64,000 bases of DNA, taken from Candidatus Scatomonas pullistercoris. Its GTDB lineage: Bacteria; Bacillota; Clostridia; Lachnospirales; Lachnospiraceae. The notes beneath the pieces were generated by a model. That model did not search any database. It had not been told where the DNA came from and saw only the letters and a list, made by a program, of their open reading frames with translations. Below are positions 1 through 9,342 of the stretch, piece by piece. Each line of letters opens with the position of its first letter. Position 1 is the first letter of the stretch. The translations under genes were made by a program, and so were the position numbers. The stretch lies in NCBI GenBank assembly GCA_018713515.1, contig DVOO01000009.1, forward strand, positions 1 through 64,000. The letters are read 5' to 3'.

Positions 1-86
1 TATAGGTACAGATCCACAGTGCTTGACCTGATTATACTGCAGGTAGCTACTCCTGCTGTATAACCAATTTTCGAGGAAAGGAGAAT

Positions 87-120
87 TAATAAAACCACCC
101 CTTTCGAGATGGTTTTATTA
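87..120. repeat. Inverted repeat TAATAAAACCA-N12-TGGTTTTATTA just upstream of the URO-D gene
   Basis: Perfect 11-bp arms at 87-97 and 110-120, 12 bp before the ATG. Confidence 0.7.
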
Positions 121-131
121 TACGTGAGAAA

Positions 132-1166
132 ATGACAGGTTTGGAACGGGCCCTGGCGTCGATCCGGGGAGAAAAGACCGACTGCAGAGCTACCTTTCTG
201 CATAATTTCCAGATGGGAGCCCAGCGCAGCGGCATGGATTTCGGCCGGTACTATCTGGACGGAGAAAAAACAGCGGAAGTGGTTCTGGCTATGCAGAAGG
301 AATTCGGGAATGATGTGATCCTGCAGGAAAACGGAACGGCTGCCCTGGCAGAGGCCCTGGGCGCCAGCGTGGTTTACCGCAGAGATCAGCCCCCGGTAGA
401 CAACCAGGTGCTGCTGGAAAAAATAGAGGATGTGGGGCGTCTTCCGGAAAAAATTGATTTTTATCAGAAACCGGCGACCTCTGCCAGCCTGAAGGCCACA
501 GCGATTTTGGCCGACAGGCTGGGAGACGCCGCCCTCCTTATGGGGCGGGGGGATCAGGGTCCCTTCAGCCTGGCAGGTCTCCTGCTGGGCATGGACAACC
601 TGATGATGGAACTGGCGGCAGGAGAGAAGGAAGAGGAGCTGCATCAGCTGCTGGAGTACTGTGCGGACATAAGCGCCGCTTACTGTGTAGCCCAGATCCG
701 GGCAGGGGCCCAGGCAACCTCCATAGGGGAGAGTCCGGCGGGGCCGGATATGATCTCTCCTGCCATGTACCGGAAATACGCCCTGCCCTATGAAAAAAAG
801 GTGATTCAGAAGGTTCACCAGGCCGGAGGGCTGATTTCCCTGCATATCTGCGGCAACGCCGATGCGATTCTGGCGGATATGGCGCAGACCGGGGCGGACA
901 TGCTGGAGATTGATCAGAAAAGCAGCCTGAGGCTGGCCAGGGAAGTGCAGCAGAAGTATCCCGTGTGCATTTTGGGAAATATTTCGCCGGAACGGCTCCG
1001 CAACGGAACCTCGGCGGAGATCCGGGAACTGACCGGAGCGGCTCTGGATATTTTTCAGGGTGAACCCCGCTATATCCTTGGCCCCGGCTGCGCCATGGCT
1101 TCCGACACGCCGGAGGCAAATGTGACCGCCATGCTGGATGCGGCCCGTATGGGTAAATTTGAGTAA
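132..1166 (+). CDS. Uroporphyrinogen decarboxylase (URO-D) family protein, possibly corrinoid methyltransferase-like
   Basis: 344 aa ORF; motifs such as GPFSLAGLLLGMDNLMMEL and HICGNADAILADMAQTGADMLEID typical of URO-D/MtaA-type proteins. Confidence 0.8.
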   Translation: MTGLERALASIRGEKTDCRATFLHNFQMGAQRSGMDFGRYYLDGEKTAEVVLAMQKEFGNDVILQENGTAALAEALGASVVYRRDQPPVDNQVLLEKIEDVGRLPEKIDFYQKPATSASLKATAILADRLGDAALLMGRGDQGPFSLAGLLLGMDNLMMELAAGEKEEELHQLLEYCADISAAYCVAQIRAGAQATSIGESPAGPDMISPAMYRKYALPYEKKVIQKVHQAGGLISLHICGNADAILADMAQTGADMLEIDQKSSLRLAREVQQKYPVCILGNISPERLRNGTSAEIRELTGAALDIFQGEPRYILGPGCAMASDTPEANVTAMLDAARMGKFE

Positions 1167-1180
1167 AGGAGACACGGAAA

Positions 1181-3841
1181 ATGGCAGAGAAGAGAAAGCG
1201 GTGGCAAGACTTTGCATGGAAGAAAGAACTGGGAGATGTAGACTGGGAGAAAGACTATGACACGCTGGCGGAGGGAAGCCAGTATGTGGACCGGACTGCG
1301 GTGGGCATTCCCTTGGGAGGTTTTGGCGCCGGAAACTTTGACTACAATATTACAGGAACGTTTGGCCCCTGGCAGATGACGCCGGGAAAGCTGGAACGGA
1401 GATTCTTGTCCGCCGCCGCCTTTCATGTGAAAGAAAAGGTACAGGACGCCGACGGCAGCGACTATGATTTTAATCCCTTCCGGGCCATGCAGGGGGCACC
1501 CAAGGATGTGGAAACCGCCAGAACCCTGGCCGGGAAAAGCAAGTTTAAAGAATCGGAAAATGTTCTCATGAAAGCCTGGAATTCCCAGCTGCTGGATATC
1601 GGCAGCGCGGACTATTACGCCTTATATCCCAAAGGTTGGGTCGATTACAAAGACAATTTCAGAACCCGCCTGAGCATGGAATTTTTCAGCCCCGTCATTG
1701 CGGATAATTACCGGGAAACCTCCCTGCCCTTGGCCTATTTTATCTTTAAAGCCCAGAATCCTACCCAGGATACCCTGCAGCTGTCCCTGATGTTTACCTT
1801 CCCAAATCTGCCGGTCTACAGGACTGCGGAAAAATGCGCCGGCATTGATAAACGGGCAGAAGAATTCGAAGTAAAAAGGTACGGCCTGGAAAATGTCCTG
1901 CGGCAGGAAAAGAACATTACAGGCATCCTTATGACCAGCAGTTCGGAGAAAAATGACAGGCAGATGCGGAATTCCGAATTCTGCATAGCCGCCCGGGAAG
2001 ATTCCGGCATAAAGATCAGCTGGTGCAGAAACTTTGACGGAGCCGGAGACGGCGGCGATATCTGGAAACAATTTGCAGGACAGGGAAGGCTGGAAGATTT
2101 TTCCCGGGAGCCGGAAGAACCGGCGGGAGCCTTGTGTGCGGAGATCACACTGGCTCCCGGAGAGGCAAAGGAGATCCCCTTTGCCCTCAGCTGGTATTTC
2201 CCCGTTACAGAGCTGGGCAGGGCCGGCAGCCAGGAGTACGCCCAGTGGTGGGAAAAATATACAGAATTTTATCCTCCATGTCCGGGAGAAAAAGACACAT
2301 GGAATCCGGACTGCATTCTTTCACAGGCATTTGCCATTGCCAGAGACGGACTGGAGCAGCTGGAAGAAAACCGCCGGGCCGTTGACGCCTGGATGGAGCC
2401 CTACCTGGAAAATGAAAAATTTGCCGGGAAAGAATGGGTGCTCACCGCCGGATTCAATGAACTGTATTACAATGCCTTTGGAGGCTCCTTTTGGGAGAAC
2501 GGCCTGATCCAGGCGGCCTACACCGACTATGACGGAAAGTCGGTGCAGACAGAAACCAAAAAATTCGGCGGCCGAAATTATGAACAGCTGCCTTTGTATC
2601 AGGAAAGCGTCCGCCAATACAGGCAGAAGGAGCAGCATCTCCACTACACCCTGGAGGCCCAGGAATTTCCCTTCGGAGAAACTTTTGATGTCCGGGCCCA
2701 TTCCCACAGAGTTTATACCGATTTGTGGCCGGAAATCGAACGGGATATCCTTCTGGTCTACAAAGACTTTATCATGGACACCCAGGACGGCTCTTGTCCC
2801 CACGATGCAGGAAACACAAACGGAAGCGTATTTTTCAAATACGATTACTACTACGATATGATCTCCCTGCTGAACCGGGAAGCCTACGAAGATGTTATCG
2901 GGAAGCGGCATACCACTCCCTGGAGCGAATACGCCCCCAAATTCATTCTCTATTCCTATGAATACTGGAAAGCCACCGGGGATCAGGGATTTCTCCGGGA
3001 TATTTGGGAGGCTGTGATCCGCAGTTATATCTATCAGAGGAAAACCGATACGGATAATGACGGCGTCACCAATATGAAAAGCTCCGAGTACGACAGAAAT
3101 GATTTGTTTAACTCAATTTTGTGGATCGGTGCCTTGGAGGCCATTCTTTCCTGGTGCGAAGCCTGTCCGGAATTGAATGAGAAAGTTGTTTATACCGTAG
3201 AAGATACTGAGGGCAACGTTCTGGAAGGGGTCAGCGATGCTATTTGTGACGACGCGAAAAAAGAACTGGCCCGCTGCAGAACCTATGTGGAAACCGTTCT
3301 GTGGGATGAGGCAAAGGGCTGTTACCTCTTTAACAGCGATACGCCGGTACTGATGGCGGACGCCTTTATCGGTGAGCGCCATGCCCACAACGCCGGTCTT
3401 GGGAACACCGTAGATCCCGAAAAACTGGCAGGCCATTATCTGAAGGTCTATGAATATAATGTGGGAGACTGCTACAGTAAAGAAAGAACCGGCTTTGGCC
3501 ACTGTGGAGCCAGAAATCTGGCCAGCCTGGACACCCGGCATACATACCGTACAGGCGACGGAGTTATTGAGCATTCTTACGATGTGTGGACAGGGGTTTC
3601 CTACGTGCTAAGCGCCAACATGTACCAGCTGGGGTGCGAGCTGGGAAGAGAAGACCTGATCCGGGCAGCCCTGGACACCGCCCACGGCGTGTATTTCACC
3701 ACATATCTGGATACGGACACCGCCTACTATTTCAATACGCCGGAGGCATGGAACGCGAAAAATCCCCGGTACAGCAGAAACCGTATGTACCAGCGGGCAC
3801 GGGGTGCCTGGGAACTACTCCGGGCAGTGGAAGAACTGTAA
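1181..3841 (+). CDS. GH116 family glycoside hydrolase (GBA2-like beta-glucosidase/glucosylceramidase)
   Basis: 886 aa; GIPLGGFGAGNFDYNITGTFGPWQ N-terminal motif, FNELYYNAFGGSFWENG, and SCPHDAG...WKATGDQGFLRDIW...DTDNDG...EYD typical of GH116. Confidence 0.88.
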   Translation: MAEKRKRWQDFAWKKELGDVDWEKDYDTLAEGSQYVDRTAVGIPLGGFGAGNFDYNITGTFGPWQMTPGKLERRFLSAAAFHVKEKVQDADGSDYDFNPFRAMQGAPKDVETARTLAGKSKFKESENVLMKAWNSQLLDIGSADYYALYPKGWVDYKDNFRTRLSMEFFSPVIADNYRETSLPLAYFIFKAQNPTQDTLQLSLMFTFPNLPVYRTAEKCAGIDKRAEEFEVKRYGLENVLRQEKNITGILMTSSSEKNDRQMRNSEFCIAAREDSGIKISWCRNFDGAGDGGDIWKQFAGQGRLEDFSREPEEPAGALCAEITLAPGEAKEIPFALSWYFPVTELGRAGSQEYAQWWEKYTEFYPPCPGEKDTWNPDCILSQAFAIARDGLEQLEENRRAVDAWMEPYLENEKFAGKEWVLTAGFNELYYNAFGGSFWENGLIQAAYTDYDGKSVQTETKKFGGRNYEQLPLYQESVRQYRQKEQHLHYTLEAQEFPFGETFDVRAHSHRVYTDLWPEIERDILLVYKDFIMDTQDGSCPHDAGNTNGSVFFKYDYYYDMISLLNREAYEDVIGKRHTTPWSEYAPKFILYSYEYWKATGDQGFLRDIWEAVIRSYIYQRKTDTDNDGVTNMKSSEYDRNDLFNSILWIGALEAILSWCEACPELNEKVVYTVEDTEGNVLEGVSDAICDDAKKELARCRTYVETVLWDEAKGCYLFNSDTPVLMADAFIGERHAHNAGLGNTVDPEKLAGHYLKVYEYNVGDCYSKERTGFGHCGARNLASLDTRHTYRTGDGVIEHSYDVWTGVSYVLSANMYQLGCELGREDLIRAALDTAHGVYFTTYLDTDTAYYFNTPEAWNAKNPRYSRNRMYQRARGAWELLRAVEEL

Positions 3842-3945
3842 GCAAGAGTGGCTTTCCAGCGGAAATGTTTCTTTGGGAATGAACATTTGCATAGCAAAGG
3901 GCTAGGGCAGCGGAAACTATATGCAGTATCTGTCAGAGCCGAGAT

Positions 3946-3986
3946 AAACCGGGTTTAGAAGATACTTAAACCCGGTTTTCTTTTTA
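3946..3986 (+). terminator. Rho-independent terminator after the GH116 gene
   Basis: AAACCGGGTTTA/TAAACCCGGTTT 12-bp stem followed by a T-rich tract. Confidence 0.85.
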
Positions 3987-4075
3987 CTGCGAAGGAGGAA
4001 AGAGGTTTAAATTGAATAAAGAAGGGCTGCGTGCTATACTGTTGCTGAACAATAATGAAAGGAAAGTGACGGAAC

Positions 4076-4294
4076 ATGAAACGTTATGAATTGATCCTGG
4101 AAATGTTTAATAACTGCTGCGGAAAGCCCCAGACCTTTTTCAAAGAAGTGGAGGCGGATGACCTGGATCAGTATATGCGAAGCTGCCTGCAGCCGGGAGC
4201 CGTCTGCGAGCAGATTCAGCCGGACAACGGCTCCATTATCTATGAAGTGGACAGTGCCGGGCTCAGGTCAAAGTACACATTTACAGAAATATAA
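4076..4294 (+). CDS. Small hypothetical protein (72 aa)
   Basis: ORF with upstream GGAAAGTGACGG; no recognised family. Confidence 0.55.
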   Translation: MKRYELILEMFNNCCGKPQTFFKEVEADDLDQYMRSCLQPGAVCEQIQPDNGSIIYEVDSAGLRSKYTFTEI

Positions 4295-4336
4295 CTGCCG
4301 GGCTGAAAGCCTTTAGATAAGCTTTCAGCCCGGCAG
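4295..4336. terminator. Hairpin between convergent genes (likely bidirectional terminator)
   Basis: Perfect 16-bp arms CTGCCGGGCTGAAAGC / GCTTTCAGCCCGGCAG, 10-nt loop. Confidence 0.7.
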
Positions 4337-4384
4337 CTATTGATAGAAGATCTGCAGCTACAGAGGTTTTCGCAGAACACAAAA

Positions 4385-4963
4385 TCAGGCTTCTTCTTCC
4401 GAAGCAGCCTCATCGGGCGCTGTGTGAACCTCTGTTACGGTTACAACATCCGCCTCGGGATCTGTCTGGAGAGAAATATTCGTATCCCGGGCGATGGGAA
4501 GATCTTTGACTTTCAGGATGTCTCCGGCCTTCATGTCTCCCACATCAACTTCAATTTTGTCCAGCAGATGGGCCGGATCCGCTTTGTAGGCGATCTCGTG
4601 CAGCAGCTGCTGCACAACGCCGGTGTTGACTTTTTCATGGTTTAGCAGGAAAATTTCTGTTACGGCGTGAACCTTTTCGCCCTTTACCAGAGCCTGGAAA
4701 TCTATCTCTTCGATTTGTCCCTTCATGGAATTGTACTGAACTTCCTTGATCAGTACGTCGTAGGAAGTTCCCTCAAGCTCGAGAAGGATCTGGCTGCCCT
4801 TATTGCTGGTCTTCAGAAGCTTTTCCGCGGCGGATTTTTCGATTTTTACGGGGATGGAACCGTTAATTTCTCTTCCAAATAAATTACCGGTTACGTAGCC
4901 TTCTCTTCTCAGTTTTTTTGCTTTGATGCTCATGTCTCTTTTTTCAGCTTTTAAAGTATTCAT
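4385..4963 (-). CDS. rplY: 50S ribosomal protein L25 / general stress protein Ctc
   Basis: 192 aa; LRREGYVTGNLFGREI...VLIKEVQYNSMKGQIEEIDFQAL...EVDVGDMKAGDILKVKDL. Confidence 0.9.
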   Translation of the reverse strand: MNTLKAEKRDMSIKAKKLRREGYVTGNLFGREINGSIPVKIEKSAAEKLLKTSNKGSQILLELEGTSYDVLIKEVQYNSMKGQIEEIDFQALVKGEKVHAVTEIFLLNHEKVNTGVVQQLLHEIAYKADPAHLLDKIEVDVGDMKAGDILKVKDLPIARDTNISLQTDPEADVVTVTEVHTAPDEAASEEEA

Positions 4964-5178
4964 TTATCTTTTCCTCCAAAATCTGAATGCCTGGCAGGCG
5001 GACCAAACAGGATGTTTGCGAGCGTTCTGTATGGTGCGTGTCTGAGGTGTTCCTCTTGTTACATATGTATTATAACACGCAGACGGGAATAAATTGTACC
5101 AAAAATTGTTATAAAAAACGGTATTTTTTGTCTATGATTCATGCGGAAAATTGTAAACAAAATTTTTGGTATTTTTTG

Positions 5179-5206
5179 TTGACATAAGTGGAAAGACCGG
5201 TATAAT
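5179..5206 (+). promoter_or_regulatory. Sigma-A type promoter TTGACA-N16-TATAAT for the MBOAT operon
   Basis: Exact consensus hexamers; followed by 5'-UTR hairpin GAAACCGGC-AGACC-GCCGGTTTC at 5219-5241. Confidence 0.8.
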
Positions 5207-5308
5207 GATTCTTATAGCGAAACCGGCAGACCGCCGGTTTCTGAGTTCATAAAGATGGCTGTAAAGGCAGGGGAGAGTGCTTTGCGGCATTTCTATTAAG
5301 GGGTTATC

Positions 5309-6736
5309 ATGACATTTTCCAGTTTGATTTTTCTGTTTTTCTTTTTACCGGTTTTCTTACTGGTATATCATAAAGTTTCCGGAATACGCAGGAAGAATCT
5401 TGTTCTTCTGGCCGCCTCGCTGATTTTCTACTGCTGGGGAGGCGTGCGATACCTGCTCCTGCTGGCTGCCATGACAGCTGTAGGATGGATGGGAGCGCTT
5501 CAGATTGAAAAGTACCGTCCGGAGGACCGCAGGCGGAAGCGGTGGATGATTGCTTCCGTGGCGGTTTTCCTGGCTGTGCTCGGTATTTTTAAGTATACCG
5601 GCTTTTTCCTGGGGACTTTCGGCGCAATTTTCCGTCTGCCGTCCCAGGCCGAGAATATCGCTCTGCCGCTGGGCATTTCTTTTTATACCTTTAAGCTGAT
5701 ATCCTATGTGGTGGATGTGTACTGGATGAAGACGGAGGCCCAGAAAAACTACTGGATGGTTCTTCTGTATACCAGTATTTTTCACCAAAGTCTTCAGGGG
5801 CCCATTGTCCGCTACACAGAGATGGAAGAGGAGCTGACAGAACGGAGAGCCGGCCGGTCACAGTTTATGGAGGGCATGATCCGTTTCAGCGTGGGTCTGG
5901 GGAAGAAGACCATCCTGGCGGATCACTGCGGCGTGCTGGCAGAGTCCTTTCTGCCGCTGGGCAGTGTGGCTTCCGTTCCGGTTTCCGGCGTGTGGCTGGG
6001 ATCTCTCTGCTATATGCTGCAGATCTATCTGGATTTTTCGGCGTATTCGGACATGGCGCTGGGGCTTGGACGAATGATTGGCTTTCATTACCCGGAAAAC
6101 TTTAATTATCCGTATCTGGCTGTGTCCGTAAGGGACTTCTGGAAACGGTGGCATATTTCACTGAGCAGTTTTTTCCGGGACTATGTATATATTCCTCTGG
6201 GGGGCAGCCGCTGCAGTGTCAGAAGACTGCATATCAATCTTCTGGCCGTCTGGGCGCTGACCGGTCTGTGGCACGGGGCCAGCTGGAATTATGTATTGTG
6301 GGGAATTTATTATTTTGCTTTTCTTGTACTGGAAAATTACTGGAAGCGTAAAGGGATCCAGCTGCCGCCGGCTCTGGCGCGGGTGTATACCCTGGCAGTA
6401 GTCTTTTTCGGCTGGATCTTTTTCCGGTTTGAAGATTTCGGAGCCATGGGAAGAGCGTTCCTGGGGCTGTTTGGACTGAATGGAAATGGAATCGGAAGCG
6501 CGGTGGTCAGCCTGACCTTCAGAAATAATGTTTTCTTCCTGATCCTGGCGGTCCTGGCGGTGACACCTGTATGGAAGTTTGCTTTCCAATATGTGGTTTC
6601 CTATTTGAGAAGCAGGCGCATAAACAGCGGTGTGCTTCAGGGGGCAGCGATTGCCGGAGCGGCGGCGCTGCTGGTGATTTCCACGATGATGATGGCGGGA
6701 AGCAGCTATACTCCGTTTTTGTATAATCAGTTTTGA
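5309..6736 (+). CDS. MBOAT family O-acyltransferase (AlgI/DltB-like)
   Basis: 475 aa multi-pass protein; NFNYPYLAVSVRDFWKRWHISLSSFFRDYVYIPLGGSR...LTGLWHGASWNYVLWG. Confidence 0.93.
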   Translation: MTFSSLIFLFFFLPVFLLVYHKVSGIRRKNLVLLAASLIFYCWGGVRYLLLLAAMTAVGWMGALQIEKYRPEDRRRKRWMIASVAVFLAVLGIFKYTGFFLGTFGAIFRLPSQAENIALPLGISFYTFKLISYVVDVYWMKTEAQKNYWMVLLYTSIFHQSLQGPIVRYTEMEEELTERRAGRSQFMEGMIRFSVGLGKKTILADHCGVLAESFLPLGSVASVPVSGVWLGSLCYMLQIYLDFSAYSDMALGLGRMIGFHYPENFNYPYLAVSVRDFWKRWHISLSSFFRDYVYIPLGGSRCSVRRLHINLLAVWALTGLWHGASWNYVLWGIYYFAFLVLENYWKRKGIQLPPALARVYTLAVVFFGWIFFRFEDFGAMGRAFLGLFGLNGNGIGSAVVSLTFRNNVFFLILAVLAVTPVWKFAFQYVVSYLRSRRINSGVLQGAAIAGAAALLVISTMMMAGSSYTPFLYNQF

Positions 6737-8112
6737 CAGAACGGCGCGGGCGCCGGGTGGATGGTATGAACAGAGAACATTTAAAACATTACTATAAGAA
6801 ATGCAGACAGCTTAAGGATAAGATAAACCGGACAGGAATAAAGGTATTTGCCGTACTTCTGGGCGCCGGCTTTGCGGTTGGGCTCTGTCTTCCGCTGCGT
6901 CCCGAGCGGTCGGAGCTGGAAAAGAGAGATCTGGAGCAGTTCCCGGGGCTGACTGCTTCCGGGCTCTGGGACGGCACCTGGTTTGAGGGGGTCAGTACCT
7001 GGTACTCGGATACATATCCTCTGCGGGAGGCTTTGATTGCAGGTGCCTCACGGGTGGAGAACCTGTATGGCCTGCAGGGAGAGCAGATTGTGGATAATTC
7101 TGATAAAACAGGGGACGAGGTGCCGGATATCTCGGAGGAAGCCGACCCGGCGCCCGTAGTGACGGAGACTCCCGCGCCGACACCGGAGCTGGAGGACGGC
7201 ACAATCTACGAAGAGCCGGAGATGGCCGGAGATGTATATATTGCGGGAGACACGGCTTTTGAGATTTACTACTTCAATCAGGGCGGAGCGGACAGCTACG
7301 CTTCCATGATTAATACAGTTCAGGCCAGACTGGGCGGAGATACAACCGTTTATGACCTGCTGGCCCCCACCAGCTTTGGCGTATGCCTGGACGAGTCGAT
7401 TCAGGAAAATATGGGCGGATCCAGTCAGGGAGACGCCTTCCAGTACATTTACAGCCGGCTGGATCCGGAGGTGAAGAGGGTAGATGTATTTGACGAGCTG
7501 GTAAGACATAACGCGGAATACCTCTATTACCGCACAGACCACCACTGGACAGCGCTGGGGGCGTATTATGCCTACCGGGTCTTCGCAGAGCAGAAGGGGA
7601 TCACACCCCACGAGCTTTCAGAATTTGAAAAACGCGATTATGAGGGATTCCTGGGAACTTTTTACGCCTACAGCAACCAGGCGGCGGCGCTGGGAAACAA
7701 TCCGGATACGGTGGAGACTTACATCCCCATGGGAACCAATGATGCGGAGATCCAGACTGCGGAAGGGGAAACCATGCAGTGGTTTGTGGTCAGCGATGTC
7801 TCGGATTACAGTGCCGGTGCGAAATACAGCTGTTTTATCGGCGGAGACAATCCGTTTACGACCATTACAAATCCGCAGATTCAGGATGGATCCTCCTGCG
7901 TGGTTGTCAAGGAATCCTACGGAAATGCCTTTGTTCCCTGGCTGGTGGATCACTACGAGCACGTGTATGTGGTGGATTACCGCTACTATACGGGAAATCT
8001 CACACAATTCATCCGCGAAAATCAGGTGGATGATGTGATCTTTGTAAATAATGCGGAGGCAATCTCGGAAAGCAGAACCGCCCAGATGCTGGCAATCTTT
8101 CCGGAAAGCTGA
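6733..8112 (+). CDS. DHHW/AlgJ-like (SGNH-type) accessory protein to MBOAT acyltransferase
   Basis: 459 aa, TM N-terminus; YYRTDHHWTALGAYYAYRVFAE; translationally coupled to the MBOAT gene. Confidence 0.85.
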   Translation: MTERRGRRVDGMNREHLKHYYKKCRQLKDKINRTGIKVFAVLLGAGFAVGLCLPLRPERSELEKRDLEQFPGLTASGLWDGTWFEGVSTWYSDTYPLREALIAGASRVENLYGLQGEQIVDNSDKTGDEVPDISEEADPAPVVTETPAPTPELEDGTIYEEPEMAGDVYIAGDTAFEIYYFNQGGADSYASMINTVQARLGGDTTVYDLLAPTSFGVCLDESIQENMGGSSQGDAFQYIYSRLDPEVKRVDVFDELVRHNAEYLYYRTDHHWTALGAYYAYRVFAEQKGITPHELSEFEKRDYEGFLGTFYAYSNQAAALGNNPDTVETYIPMGTNDAEIQTAEGETMQWFVVSDVSDYSAGAKYSCFIGGDNPFTTITNPQIQDGSSCVVVKESYGNAFVPWLVDHYEHVYVVDYRYYTGNLTQFIRENQVDDVIFVNNAEAISESRTAQMLAIFPES

Positions 8113-8116
8113 AAAT

Positions 8117-8155
8117 AAAAAAACAGGCTTCTCATATTTGGGGGCCTGTTTTTTT
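8117..8155 (+). terminator. Rho-independent terminator
   Basis: AAAAAAACAGGC...GCCTGTTTTTTT. Confidence 0.85.
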
Positions 8156-8288
8156 GATGCCCGGAGGAATTAAAGCGGACCCTCGGGCCTGCGGCTTCTT
8201 TGTAACCGGCAGATACTTTATGCAAAAATATACATTGACAGATGAGGTATAATGGAATATGATATAGGAAAGGAAAGGAGGTATATAC

Positions 8289-8612
8289 ATGTCCATTACC
8301 TCAGACATCCTCCGGGGACATACGGAGGCGATCATCCTTTCTCATCTGATGGACTGCGACAGCTACGGCTATCAGATCAACAAGGATATCCTGGAGAAAA
8401 CAGACAACCGTTACGAACTGAAGGAGGCAACCCTGTATACAGCATTCCGGAGACTGGAGCAGGCGGGTTATATTACCACCTACTGGGGTGATCAGACCAC
8501 GGGAGCCAGAAGGCGGTACTATTCGATTACGCCGGAGGGCCGGGCCGCCTACAGTGTTTACAAGCGGGACTGGGAAGAGGCCAAGGAGCTGATCGACAAA
8601 TTATTGAAATAA
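8289..8612 (+). CDS. PadR family transcriptional regulator
   Basis: 107 aa; RGHTEAIILSHLMDCDSYGYQINKDI...ATLYTAFRRLEQAGYITTYWG. Confidence 0.9.
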   Translation: MSITSDILRGHTEAIILSHLMDCDSYGYQINKDILEKTDNRYELKEATLYTAFRRLEQAGYITTYWGDQTTGARRRYYSITPEGRAAYSVYKRDWEEAKELIDKLLK

Positions 8613-8625
8613 GGAGAGCCGGATT

Positions 8626-9330
8626 ATGAGAGAGAGATTAAGAGCTTTTATGGATGAATTGCTGAAGGACATTCCCAAGAGCAGGAAAGTTCTGGAGCTG
8701 AAGGAAGAACTGATTGGAAATATGGAGGAGCGGTACGATGATCTGATCCGCCAGGGATACCGGGAGGAGGATGCGTATCAGTGCGCCCTGGATTCCGCAG
8801 GAGATGTGCGGGAACTGTTTCAGGAGTTTCTGGAACCGGGCAGCGGACAGGTGTCGGGGGAGGAAACCTTTGAGATACGGAGAAAGCGTTCACTTCTGAA
8901 CGCCGTTTCCGTCAGTCTGTACATTGTAGGATTTGCCGTCTGGATGATCATTGTGGCCATCGGCTACGGGGTCAGCTCCACCGGAGAAGTGAGCACGGTG
9001 TTTGGACTTTCCGGATTTATTGTAATGCTGATCTTCGTGGCCATTGCCACGGGGATTCGTGTATACTGCGCCAACATGTATCCCAGGTATCAGCGGCATG
9101 AAAAGCAGGACGATACCATTGTGGAAGAATTCAAGGCATGGAAGAGCGAATCAGACCGGAACCGGGAGATGCGAAAGGCCATTGACTCTGTCATCTGGCT
9201 GCTGGCTACGATCCTGTATTTTGTCATCAGCTTTGGAACCATGGCCTGGTATATCACCTGGGTGATCTGGCTGATTGCCCCCTGCGTGCAGACGATTGTA
9301 CACCTGCTGATGGATCAGGAGAGAAGATAA
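8626..9330 (+). CDS. DUF1700-like / permease-prefix domain membrane protein
   Basis: 234 aa; N-terminal ELKEELIGNMEERYDDLIRQGYREEDAYQCALDSAGD then four TM helices. Confidence 0.75.
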   Translation: MRERLRAFMDELLKDIPKSRKVLELKEELIGNMEERYDDLIRQGYREEDAYQCALDSAGDVRELFQEFLEPGSGQVSGEETFEIRRKRSLLNAVSVSLYIVGFAVWMIIVAIGYGVSSTGEVSTVFGLSGFIVMLIFVAIATGIRVYCANMYPRYQRHEKQDDTIVEEFKAWKSESDRNREMRKAIDSVIWLLATILYFVISFGTMAWYITWVIWLIAPCVQTIVHLLMDQERR

Positions 9331-9342
9331 AAGGAGGCGGCT

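Noticed and set aside
565-3574. Many antisense ORFs inside the URO-D and GH116 genes
   Set aside because: They overlap well-supported plus-strand genes, show no family features and reflect low stop density on the opposite strand.
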